From positions 1,426,001 through 1,490,000 of the forward strand of contig OZ244909.1 in NCBI GenBank assembly GCA_965221725.1: 64,000 nt of DNA. The letters run 5' to 3'. Source of the stretch: HK1 sp965221725. Its GTDB lineage: Bacteria > Pseudomonadota > Gammaproteobacteria > HK1. The translations under genes were made by a program, and so were the position numbers. The notes beneath the pieces are model-generated. The model did not search any database. It saw only the letters and a program-made list of their open reading frames with translations, and was not told the DNA's origin. Shown here piece after piece: positions 35,287-42,301 of the stretch; position 1 is the stretch's first letter; each line of letters opens with the position of its first letter.

Positions 35287-36204
35287 CTATTTCAGCCGAG
35301 CCCCGACCCGGAGGCCCACGCCCTCCGCCCACTCCGCCGCCGACACCTTCCGGGCGCCGTCGGGGCGCACCCGCTGGACCAGGATCTGCCCGTCGGCGGT
35401 CGCCACCTGCACGCCGTCGTCGCCGATGCGGATGATTTCGCCGGGCTGGACGCTCCGGGCCTCGGGCACCTTCACACAGTCGAAGACGGCGACCTTCGCG
35501 CCCTCGAACGTCGTCCAGGCGCCCGGGGCGGGGTTGCAGCCGCGGATCAGGTTCCAGGTCGTCTGCGTGGGCAGGTGCCAGTTGATGCGCACCAGGTTCC
35601 CCCGGCACCAGCCCTCGTAGGTCGCCTGCGAGTGGTCCTGCGCGATCTTCGGCGCCTTGCCGGCGCGCACGAGATCCACGCTCTCGAGCATCGCCTCGAC
35701 ACCCAGGGGGAAGAGCTGGTTGAAGTAGAGGCTGCCCAGGGTGTCGTCGTCGGTGATCTCGACCTCCTTCTGCAGCAGGATCGGGCCTTCGTCGAGCCCG
35801 TTGTCCGGCCAGAAGATGGAGAGCCCGGTCTTCGTCTCGCCCCAGATGATGGGCCAGTTGATGGAGCTGCCGCCGCGGTGCCGCGGGAGCAGGGACGGGT
35901 GGTACTGGATGGAGCCGCGGGCCGGAACGTTCAGCACCTCTTCGGGCACGAATGCGGTGACGTAAGCCATGACGCAGAGGTCCGCCCCGAGCGATGCCAT
36001 CTGCGCCGCCGTCTCCGCACTCCGGTAGGAGCGCGGCTGATGCACGGGCAGCCCCCGCTCCACGGCGCACTGCTTGATCGGATCCGGCGGGCGGCCCTCA
36101 CGGTCGGGGGCGCAGTACACGCCGATGACATCTTCTCCGCGTTCGAGCAACGCCTCCAGAACGCTCTTCCCGAACGCCTGCTGGCCGTGGACGATGATTC
36201 TCAT
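35287..36204 (-). CDS. formyltransferase-fold protein (10-formyl-THF-binding hydrolase/transferase)
   Basis: The 305-residue protein has the Fmt/ALDH1L1-N fold: MRIIVHGQQAFGKSVLEALL, then the catalytic region GSIQYHPSLLPRHRGGSSINW with the Asn-equivalent/His/Asp set (HPSLLPRHRG) and a C-terminal OB-like domain (GEIIRIGDDGVQVATADG). It is closer in pattern to the hydrolase domain of 10-formyltetrahydrofolate dehydrogenase than to Met-tRNA formyltransferase, judged by eye. The ATG at 36204 follows AGGGAGAGTGAGG. Next to a formate dehydrogenase it could release formate from 10-formyl-THF (inference). Confidence 0.75.
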   Translation of the reverse strand: MRIIVHGQQAFGKSVLEALLERGEDVIGVYCAPDREGRPPDPIKQCAVERGLPVHQPRSYRSAETAAQMASLGADLCVMAYVTAFVPEEVLNVPARGSIQYHPSLLPRHRGGSSINWPIIWGETKTGLSIFWPDNGLDEGPILLQKEVEITDDDTLGSLYFNQLFPLGVEAMLESVDLVRAGKAPKIAQDHSQATYEGWCRGNLVRINWHLPTQTTWNLIRGCNPAPGAWTTFEGAKVAVFDCVKVPEARSVQPGEIIRIGDDGVQVATADGQILVQRVRPDGARKVSAAEWAEGVGLRVGARLK

Positions 36205-36247
36205 GCCTCACTCTCCCTGATGATTGACCGACTCCGCATCGGAGCTG

Positions 36248-36292
36248 GCCCGGGAATTTCCCCGATTCACGGCTGCGGGGAAATTCCCGGGC
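36248..36292. repeat. perfect 16-bp stem hairpin, family A-like ends
   Basis: GCCCGGGAATTTCCCC (36248-36263) pairs exactly with GGGGAAATTCCCGGGC (36277-36292) around the loop GATTCACGGCTGC. Ends and loop resemble the terminal parts of element family A joined without the middle. A looser copy of the same layout lies at 36384-36436. The rest of 36205-36580 shows no gene. Confidence 0.65.
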
Positions 36293-36580
36293 TGCACCGC
36301 ATGATGCCAGGATGTTCTCAGGATGCACGGCGTGGTGCGGGTCGATGCGCGGAGAAACGGCGACACCCGACAGAGTCCTGACCCGAAAATTTCGCGGTTG
36401 GCGGCTACGGGCGCGAATCGGCGAGATTTCCGGTCTGATCCGCCCGGGGGTGCCCCGCAGCGGCGAGCGATCCGGCGATGGTCCGCCGGAAGGAAGCGTC
36501 GGTACCGACCGGCCGAGGGCGCCGATCCATTCTGGCGGTCCACTGGACCGAGCATCCCGGCCCGCCCCGAAGCGACTGCA

Positions 36581-36844
36581 ATCAACGGGCGGGCCGAAAC
36601 CCGACTCCGGGATGCGACCACAATGACGTCCGTCTCGACGATGGCGAATGCCGGGTTGCGCCGCTCCGAAACCACGGCCCTCACACGGTGTCAGATCACC
36701 CGCGCGGAAGACGGCTCCGGACGTATGACGAGCAACCAGACGCCCGCCGCAACCGTCATGCGGCAAGGCCGATGGTCCAGCGTGCGCATGGTGACGAAGT
36801 ACACTCGCCACTTGGCCACCGCCGAAGCACTCGAATACCTGTAA
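36581..36844 (+). pseudogene. tyrosine recombinase/integrase remnant with internal deletion
   Basis: One open stretch carries two recognisable pieces of a phage-type integrase catalytic domain. The first contains MANAGLRRSETTALT and EDGSGRM, with the first catalytic Arg in the GLRRSE motif. The second is VMRQGRWSSVRMVTKYTRHL followed by ATAEALEYL and a stop, with the nucleophilic Tyr in TKYTR. The segment between, which should hold the second-box HxxR, is missing, and no N-terminal core-binding domain is present. It is therefore a decayed integrase. It lies 15 bases before a small coiled-coil gene and next to several repeats, marking an old mobile-element site. Confidence 0.75.
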
Positions 36845-36859
36845 GGCGGAGACAGTGCG

Positions 36860-37126
36860 ATGCCTACTACCGCCTTTGACGCCGTCACTACGACCCGCGA
36901 ACTCGAAGCCGCCGGCGTCGAGCGCCGCCAGGCCGAAGCGCACGCCGCCGCGTTGCGCACCGCCATCGAATCCACCCAAAGCGATATGACGACACAGGCC
37001 GATCTCGCCGCGCTCGAAATCCGCCTCGTGAAACGGGGAATCGGCCTTGCGCTTGGGGTCGCCGGCCTCACCGCCGCCGTGGTGCTCGCCGGTGTGCGGT
37101 TCATGCTCGGCTCAGCGGGCGGGTGA
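36860..37126 (+). CDS. small membrane-anchored coiled-coil protein (DUF1640/CCDC90-like)
   Basis: An 88-residue protein with an N-terminal region TTRELEAAGVERRQAEAHA, a short coiled coil (TQADLAALEIRLVKRG) and one C-terminal hydrophobic helix (IGLALGVAGLTAAVVLAGVRF). It is a shorter relative of the coiled-coil protein at 63615-64000, which has ARDLKAAGIEAGHAEAIA, TKADVAALK repeats and a similar end. Family members occur widely beside mobile DNA; their function is unknown. ATG 36860 follows GGCGGAGACAG. It directly follows the integrase remnant. Confidence 0.7.
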   Translation: MPTTAFDAVTTTRELEAAGVERRQAEAHAAALRTAIESTQSDMTTQADLAALEIRLVKRGIGLALGVAGLTAAVVLAGVRFMLGSAGG

Positions 37127-37210
37127 AAGTCCGTCGGTGTCCGTCAAGAGTTACCGCGCCAAAATTCTGGACTCCGCATCGTTGTAGGTGGAGAGAGCGG
37201 CTCAGCCATT

Positions 37211-37315
37211 CCCGGGGACACGGACCGCAGACACGGGAAACTCGACCAGTCCCGGGGACACGGACCGGGGACGCTGGAAACTCGACCGGCCCCGGGGACA
37301 CGGACGGGAGTCGAG
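37211..37315. repeat. 40-bp tandem repeat, about 2.6 units
   Basis: Units start CCCGGGGACACGGAC at 37211, 37251 and 37291. Each full unit continues through a GGAAACTCGACC block, with small differences between units. The array abuts element A copy 3. No gene is seen in 37127-37542 apart from these repeats. Confidence 0.8.
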
Positions 37316-37451
37316 CCCGGGAATTTCACCGAGTCGCGAAGCGAGGGCGCGCAGGCGTACCCGTAGGGACGTCGAGCCCCCTGGTCGTGTTCAACGCGGC
37401 GAAGACGCTCGGATCCGTGTCTGCGGCCGTGGATCGGTGACATTTCCGGGG
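37315..37451 (+). repeat. element family A, copy 3 (137 bp)
   Basis: Starts GCCCGGGAATTTCACCGAG and ends CGGTGACATTTCCGGG. It keeps TCGCGAAGCGAGGGCGCGC, GCGTACCCGTAGGGACGTCG and TTCAACGCGGCGAAGACG blocks but lacks the TTTCGCAAGGCGAACG segment of copies 2 and 4. Same orientation as copy 4, so the two flank the methyltransferase gene as direct repeats. Confidence 0.8.
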
Positions 37452-37542
37452 TAGCCATCCGCGGACGCGCTGAACGTGGTCACGATCCCGGTGTGGCTCG
37501 ATGATGCGAAGATCGTTCGGGCCCGAGATTCCGGAGGCCGAC

Positions 37543-38667
37543 ATGACCGGCGAACGTCCGTTCCGCTTCTTCGACAACCGCGAGAAGTACCTGCTGTTCG
37601 TGACCACCTGCAGCGAGAAGTGGGCGATCGGGCAGCGCATCGGGGCCGAGCTTGCGGCCCTGGACCCCCGACCGCCCGCGATGCGGGTGTTCGACGCCGG
37701 GACCGGCGACGGCACCGTGATGGCGAGCGTACTCCGCCAGCTTCACGGGCACTTCCCCACCGTGCCGTTCCTCGTCGTCGGCAAGGAGATCAGCCTCGAG
37801 GACGTGAGGCTCACCCTGGAGAAGCTCCCGGACCGGTTCTCCGAGCACCCGCAGACGGTGGTCGTGCTCACCAACCTGAACTACCGCGAGGCGCCCTGGC
37901 TCAGGACCGCCGGTGACGGCGACGGCACCCGCGTCAACTGGCGCGAACTCGCGCTGGAAGGCCACACCGCGCACGCTTTCGACCGCCAGATCGCCGAGCT
38001 CCGCCCGATCCTGGCCGACTGGTGGAAGGTGCGCACAAGCCCGAGCACCGGCAACCCGATCTACATGGAGCCTTCGGTGATCGTGCTCTACCGCGCCGAC
38101 CACCGGTTCACGCTCGATGCGGTCATTCCGCGGCCCGCGGCGCCAATCGGCGGCTACGACCTCGTGATCGCGGCGCAGCCCTTTCGCGCGCGGCACCGCG
38201 CCGAGCGCAAGGTGCGGCTGGTGCTCGAACCGCTCGCCGCCTCGCTCGCGCCGGGTGGGCGCATGATCACCATCCAGTCCACCGGGCAGGACCCGGGCAT
38301 GGAGATCATCCGCAAGGTCTGGCCTGACGAGGATCCCTTCCGGACGCCGGGGCCGGTGCTGGTGCAGGAGCTGCGCTCGCGGCTCGCGGAGCACTTCCCC
38401 GATCGCGACTTCAGCATCGACAGCGAATCGCACAGCTTCTTCCGCTACTCCCTGCATGTGATGCCGAACGAGGTCACCGAGAACATCGGCACCTCGACCC
38501 GGCTGGCGGCATGGAACGCGGCGGTCTACGTCGCCCAGATCGATGACGAGCGGATCACGCGGGCGATGTCCGACGGCACCTACCTCGATGCCACGGCCGA
38601 GGTGGTGGCCCGCCACGGCGGGCTGTGGTTCGTCGACGAATCGTTCGTGGTGGTGCGGCGGGATTAA
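37543..38667 (+). CDS. class I SAM-dependent methyltransferase-like protein, substrate unknown
   Basis: The 374-residue protein has one clear SAM-binding motif, VFDAGTGDGTVMASVL at residues 49-64, and a later LAPGGRMITIQSTG strand typical of Rossmann methyltransferases. The N-terminal FRFFDNREKYLLFVTTCSEKW and the C-terminal half do not point to a known substrate. ATG 37543 is chosen over 37501 because GGAGG lies 5 bases upstream. It is flanked on both sides by directly oriented family A elements, the right one beginning inside its stop codon. I do not recognise the exact family. Confidence 0.65.
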   Translation: MTGERPFRFFDNREKYLLFVTTCSEKWAIGQRIGAELAALDPRPPAMRVFDAGTGDGTVMASVLRQLHGHFPTVPFLVVGKEISLEDVRLTLEKLPDRFSEHPQTVVVLTNLNYREAPWLRTAGDGDGTRVNWRELALEGHTAHAFDRQIAELRPILADWWKVRTSPSTGNPIYMEPSVIVLYRADHRFTLDAVIPRPAAPIGGYDLVIAAQPFRARHRAERKVRLVLEPLAASLAPGGRMITIQSTGQDPGMEIIRKVWPDEDPFRTPGPVLVQELRSRLAEHFPDRDFSIDSESHSFFRYSLHVMPNEVTENIGTSTRLAAWNAAVYVAQIDDERITRAMSDGTYLDATAEVVARHGGLWFVDESFVVVRRD

Positions 38668-38856
38668 CCCGGAAATTTCACCGATTCGCGAAGCGAGAGT
38701 GCGCAGATGGCTGGTTTCGCAAGGCGAACGCGAGTCCGGGCGCGCAGGCGTACCCGTAGGTACGTCGAGCACCCGGGCCGCCCATGTCACGTTCAACGCA
38801 GCGAAAGCAGTCAGATCCGGGCCCGTAGCCGTGAAATAGTGAAATTTCCGGGTTAA
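38664..38856 (+). repeat. element family A, copy 4 (193 bp, best-preserved ends)
   Basis: TTAACCCGGAAATTTCAC (38664-38681) and GTGAAATTTCCGGGTTAA (38839-38856) are perfect 18-bp inverted ends. Inside lie TTCGCGAAGCGA, TTTCGCAAGGCGAACGCGAG, the hairpin GTACCCGTAGGTAC (38750-38763) and GTTCAACGCAGCGAAAGC followed by TCAGATCCGGGCCCGTAGCC. No reading frame is present, so it cannot move itself. The left end includes the TAA of the upstream gene. Confidence 0.9.
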
Positions 38857-38957
38857 GGACCCCGACCGAAATAATTTTTCCGTTCGACACGCCTGTACCT
38901 CCTGCCTGAGAGGAGATTGGGGTTGATGAGGTGGAAAATTAATTTCGGTCAGGATCC
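38857..38957. repeat. small AT-ended inverted-repeat element (101 bp)
   Basis: Outer 25-base arms, GGACCCCGACCGAAATAATT plus TTTCC (38857-38881) and GGAAAATTAATTTCGGTCAG plus GATCC (38933-38957), are inverted copies at 21 of 25 positions. The interior CCTCCTGCCTGAGAGGAG (38897-38914) forms a smaller hairpin. It is AT-rich at the ends and directly adjoins element A copy 4, upstream of the PLP-enzyme stop codon. It may be a bidirectional terminator or a second miniature element. Confidence 0.6.
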
Positions 38958-38968
38958 CAAGTTGGAGT

Positions 38969-40105
38969 TCAGGCCAGCGCCTGCTCCAGGTCGGCGATGA
39001 GCTCGTCCGCACGCTCGATGCCGACCGAGATGCGGAGCAGGTTCGGGGGCACCACGCTGCGCGGGCCCTCCACGGTGGCGCGGTGCTCGATGAGGCTCTC
39101 GACCCCGCCGAGGGACGTCGCGGGGACGAAGAGGCGGGTGCGGGTCGCCACCCGTTTCGCGGTCTCGGCGTCGCCCGCGACGCGGAGCGAGAGCATCGCG
39201 CCGAAGCCGTTGGTCATCTGGCGCTTCGCGACCGCGTGGCCGGGATGGGTTTCGAGCCCCGGGTAGAGCACCGCCTCGACCTTCGGATGCCGTTCGAAGT
39301 GCCGGGCGATGGCCATCGCGTTCGCCGCCTGACGCTCGTAGCGCACATGCAGGGTGCGCATGCCGCGCAGCAGCAGCCAGGATTCGAATGCGCCGAGCAC
39401 CCCGCCCATCAGGGTGCGGGCGAGCTTCACGTCTTCCCAGCGCGCGTCGGCGGCCCGGGTTGCGAGGACCCCGGCGGTAACGTCGCTGTGGCCGGCCAGA
39501 TACTTCGTTCCGGAGTGGAAGACAATGTCGGCGCCGAGGTCGAGCGCGCGGAGCGTCACCGCGGGCGTCGCGGTGGCGTCGACGCCGAGGACCGCGTCCG
39601 CCGCATGGGCGATGTCGGCCGCCGCGCGCACGTCGATCACGTCCCAGGTGGGATTGACCGAAGCCTCGATCCACACCACCGCGGTCGTGCCGGCCCGCAC
39701 TGCGGTTTGCAGCCCATCCGGCGCTGTCGCGTCGAAGAAGGCGATCTCGATGCCTCGCCGCTCGGCGAGCCGGCGCAGCCAGTCGGCGGCGCCGTGGTAC
39801 ATGACCCGCGGGGCGACCACCCGCTCGCCGGTGCGCACGGTGTCGAAGAACGTCGCGATGCCCGCGAGCCCGGAGGCGAAGACGAGCGCCTCCTCGGCGC
39901 CTTCAAGCTCCGCCAGCACCGCTTCGACGTGAGCGCAGGTGGGATTGCCGGACCGGCTGTATCCGTAGCCGATCAACTCGTGGTGTTCGTCGCGCGCATA
40001 CGTGGTCGAGGGCTGGATCGGCGGCACGATGGCGCCGGTCTCGGAGTCGATGAAGTGCCCGCCCTGGGCGAGGAGGGTTTCGAACGAGCGGGGGGAGTCG
40101 GTCAT
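38969..40105 (-). CDS. Cys/Met metabolism PLP enzyme (cystathionine gamma-synthase/beta-lyase type)
   Basis: The family forms or splits C-S bonds of sulfur amino acids. The 378-residue protein shows the N-terminal GAIVPPIQPSTTYARDE, the cofactor-phosphate region YSRSGNPTCAHVE and ASGLAGI, the PLP lysine Lys201 in FHSGTKYLAGHSDV and the substrate-binding ATSLGGVESLIEHRA. The last motif (SLGGVESL) is that of the MetB/MetC/MGL group and does not separate members. ATG 40105 gives a normal start; a GTG-like extension upstream is not conserved. It runs divergently from nothing obvious and precedes, by 220 bases, the aminotransferase on the same strand. Confidence 0.85.
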   Translation of the reverse strand: MTDSPRSFETLLAQGGHFIDSETGAIVPPIQPSTTYARDEHHELIGYGYSRSGNPTCAHVEAVLAELEGAEEALVFASGLAGIATFFDTVRTGERVVAPRVMYHGAADWLRRLAERRGIEIAFFDATAPDGLQTAVRAGTTAVVWIEASVNPTWDVIDVRAAADIAHAADAVLGVDATATPAVTLRALDLGADIVFHSGTKYLAGHSDVTAGVLATRAADARWEDVKLARTLMGGVLGAFESWLLLRGMRTLHVRYERQAANAMAIARHFERHPKVEAVLYPGLETHPGHAVAKRQMTNGFGAMLSLRVAGDAETAKRVATRTRLFVPATSLGGVESLIEHRATVEGPRSVVPPNLLRISVGIERADELIADLEQALA

Positions 40106-40328
40106 ACCGGTGAGACGACCGCGTGCGTACATGTGGACGAAGGCTTGAGCGAATCAGGGATCGATGAAATCGCACGACGACAGGAACTCGCGAATGTTCG
40201 AAACCGATGCGCTCCTGCCCACATGAGTACGCGCTCGTCGAGCGTCCATGAGCATCGGTCCCCCTTCTTGCGCGAGGGACGAGCACCCACCCGGAGGCGA
40301 CCTTGCCGGCCCCGGCCGCCCCGAACGT

Positions 40329-41618
40329 TCACTGCGCGCTCGTCCGCCGGGCGCCGCGCACCGCCGCGAGCTTCACGGAGATCACGAAGACTTCCATGGC
40401 CCGGTCCACCTCGGCCAGCGGCGGGAAGCTCGGGGCGAGGCGGATGTGGCTGTCCTCCGGGTCCTCGCCCCGGGGATACGCGGCGCCGGCCGGGGTGAGA
40501 CGCACCCCCGCCGCCGCCGCGAGGCGCACCGTCTCCTGCGCGAGCCCCGGCCTGGTCCAGAAGCTCACGAAGTAACCGCCATCCGGCTCCGTCCACCGTC
40601 CCATGCCCAGATTGCCCAGACCGTCCTCGAGACGGCGCTGCACGCAGTCGAACTTCGGGCGGAGCCGCGCGGCGTGGCGTTCCATCAGCGCGTGCACCGC
40701 ATCCATGTCGGGCAGCAGCCGCAGGTGCCGGAGCTGGTTGACCTTGTCCGGCCCGATGGTCATGACCGAGAGGCGGGAGCGGAACCAGTCGACGTTGCGC
40801 CGCGACCCGCCGAAGAAGGCGACGCCGGCGCCGGCGAAGGTCACCTTGGAGGTGGAGGCGAACTGCACCACGCTGTCCTCGGTGCCTGCGGCCCGGCAAC
40901 CGGCCATGACGTTCTCGAGCGGCGCCGCAGAGCCGGCGAGGTGGTGCACCGCGTAGGCGTTGTCCCACATCACGCGGAATCCGGGCGCGGCGATGCGCCC
41001 GAGCCCGGCGATGCGGCGCACGGTCGCGGCGGAGTACGTCTCGCCGGTCGGGTTCGAGTACTGCGGCACGCACCACATCCCCCGCACCCCCGGGTCGCCG
41101 GCCGCCAGCACCTCGACCCGATCCATGTCCGGCCCCTCGCCGGTCATCGGCACCGGGATCATCTCGATGCCGAGGTCCTCGCAGATGGCGAAGTGCCGGT
41201 CGTAGCCGGGCACCGGGCAGAGGAAGCGGGCGCCGGCGGGGTCGTCGGCCCACGCGCTCCCCGGTCCGTCGAGGCCGAAGCGGTGGGCGCCCAGAAGAAA
41301 GAGGTACATCAGAGTGAGGCTGCTGTTGCCGCCGACGAGGATCTCGTCCGGGGCGAGCCCGAGCCACGCTGCGCCGAGGCGGCGCGCCTCCGCGATGCCG
41401 TCGCTGCCGCCGTAGCCGCGGGCGTCGGTGCCGTCCTCGGTGCGGTAGTCGCCGGAGAGGGCGCCGTCGAGCGCGGCGCTCAGATCGAGCTGGTCGCCGG
41501 CGGGCTTGCCCCGCGTGAGATCGAGGTTCAGGCCTTCGGCCCGGAGCGCCGCGTAGTGCTGTTCCAGCTCCGCTTCCGCCCGCGCCAGTGCGGCCGCGTC
41601 CATCGCGTCGATGTGCAT
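40329..41618 (-). CDS. aspartate aminotransferase of subgroup Ic (PF12897-type)
   Basis: Fold-type I PLP enzyme that should transfer the amino group of aspartate to 2-oxoglutarate. The 429-residue chain has GKPAGDQLDLS, NSSLTLMYL, PQYSNPTGETYS, the cofactor-binding WDNAYAVHHL and the PLP lysine Lys258 in FASTSKVTFAGAG. These blocks match the 1c group recognised as distinct from AspC. ATG 41618 follows GGAGGGCGCTGAC. It may share a transcript with the sulfur PLP enzyme downstream; the 223-base gap (40106-40328) holds nothing recognisable. Confidence 0.85.
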   Translation of the reverse strand: MHIDAMDAAALARAEAELEQHYAALRAEGLNLDLTRGKPAGDQLDLSAALDGALSGDYRTEDGTDARGYGGSDGIAEARRLGAAWLGLAPDEILVGGNSSLTLMYLFLLGAHRFGLDGPGSAWADDPAGARFLCPVPGYDRHFAICEDLGIEMIPVPMTGEGPDMDRVEVLAAGDPGVRGMWCVPQYSNPTGETYSAATVRRIAGLGRIAAPGFRVMWDNAYAVHHLAGSAAPLENVMAGCRAAGTEDSVVQFASTSKVTFAGAGVAFFGGSRRNVDWFRSRLSVMTIGPDKVNQLRHLRLLPDMDAVHALMERHAARLRPKFDCVQRRLEDGLGNLGMGRWTEPDGGYFVSFWTRPGLAQETVRLAAAAGVRLTPAGAAYPRGEDPEDSHIRLAPSFPPLAEVDRAMEVFVISVKLAAVRGARRTSAQ

Positions 41619-41748
41619 GTCAGCGCCCTCCGTAACGGCGACAGGATCATTCGGAAGTCACGCAAAAGTCACGGTGGTCGGGCATCCGCGCCCGATATCG
41701 TCCGGGCATCGGACATTACTCCCATCGGTACGGTATCGACAATATTCA

Positions 41749-41762
41749 GCCCGAATTCGGGC
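41749..41762. promoter_or_regulatory. perfect 14-bp palindrome GCCCGAATTCGGGC
   Basis: Located in an AT-richer stretch 28 bases before the small gene at 41791 and between it and the divergent aminotransferase. It could be an operator for either. No matching copy was noticed elsewhere. Confidence 0.35.
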
Positions 41763-41790
41763 AGAATTTTGCAATCCTTCATGCAGTGTG

Positions 41791-42078
41791 ATGCGATTGC
41801 TCGCCATGTCGCCCGTGACCATTCCGTCCAGCCTTCTCGATCATCTGGTCCGGACCGGCGGCCTGAGCCGCTCGGAAATCCGCCGGATGGTGGAGGAGGT
41901 GCTGAGCTTCTACGACGAGACCCCCGAGGCATTCGTGATCCGGCGCCACCGCGAGCTTCAGGCCGAGGGGATGCGCAACCGCGCCATCTACGAGAGGCTG
42001 GCGGCGGAGGTGGACGGGGGGCGCTTCCGGGCGCCGCCGCTCAGCGAACGCCAGATTCGGCGCATCGTCTACGGCTGA
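41791..42078 (+). CDS. conserved small protein of unknown function
   Basis: A 95-residue protein (90 if the second ATG at 41806 is used). The sequence is rich in charged residues: LLDHLVRTGGLSRSEIRRMV, then EEVLSFYDETPEAFVIRRH and a C-terminal LSERQIRRIVYG. Spacing of Arg/Leu and the two SRSE/SERQ helices suggest a compact helical, possibly DNA- or RNA-binding protein. No signal peptide or membrane helix. Codon bias matches the genome, so it is likely real. It is followed 223 bases later by glmS on the same strand. I do not recognise a named family. Confidence 0.65.
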   Translation: MRLLAMSPVTIPSSLLDHLVRTGGLSRSEIRRMVEEVLSFYDETPEAFVIRRHRELQAEGMRNRAIYERLAAEVDGGRFRAPPLSERQIRRIVYG

Positions 42079-42146
42079 CCGACCGAAACAGTCAAGGCGC
42101 CCGTGACCCCGGCGGCACCGCCTTCGCCAGCCCGCACGGCGCGACA

Positions 42147-42229
42147 TCATCGCAAGGCACGCGCAGGCAGCAAGGAGCGGTAATGCGAGTGTGTCGGGCG
42201 TGGCGTCATCGGAAGGCACGCGCGGGCAG
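42147..42229 (+). repeat. 24-bp direct repeat upstream of glmS
   Basis: TCATCGCAAGGCACGCGCAG plus GCAG (42147-42170) and TCATCGGAAGGCACGCGCGG plus GCAG (42206-42229) differ at two positions, 59 bases apart. Both lie in the 223-base glmS leader. In enterobacteria glmS is controlled by sRNAs acting on the leader; whether these repeats are involved is unknown. Confidence 0.6.
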
Positions 42230-42301
42230 GAGGAACCCCTCGCCGTTCCGGCCCCGTCCGGTCGGCGGCCGGGTTCGAGCGTCGAACAGGAGATCGGCTC
42301 C

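Noticed and set aside
42079..42301. glmS ribozyme in the leader
   Set aside because: That ribozyme is a Gram-positive device with a defined pseudoknot core; nothing like it is visible here, only direct repeats.
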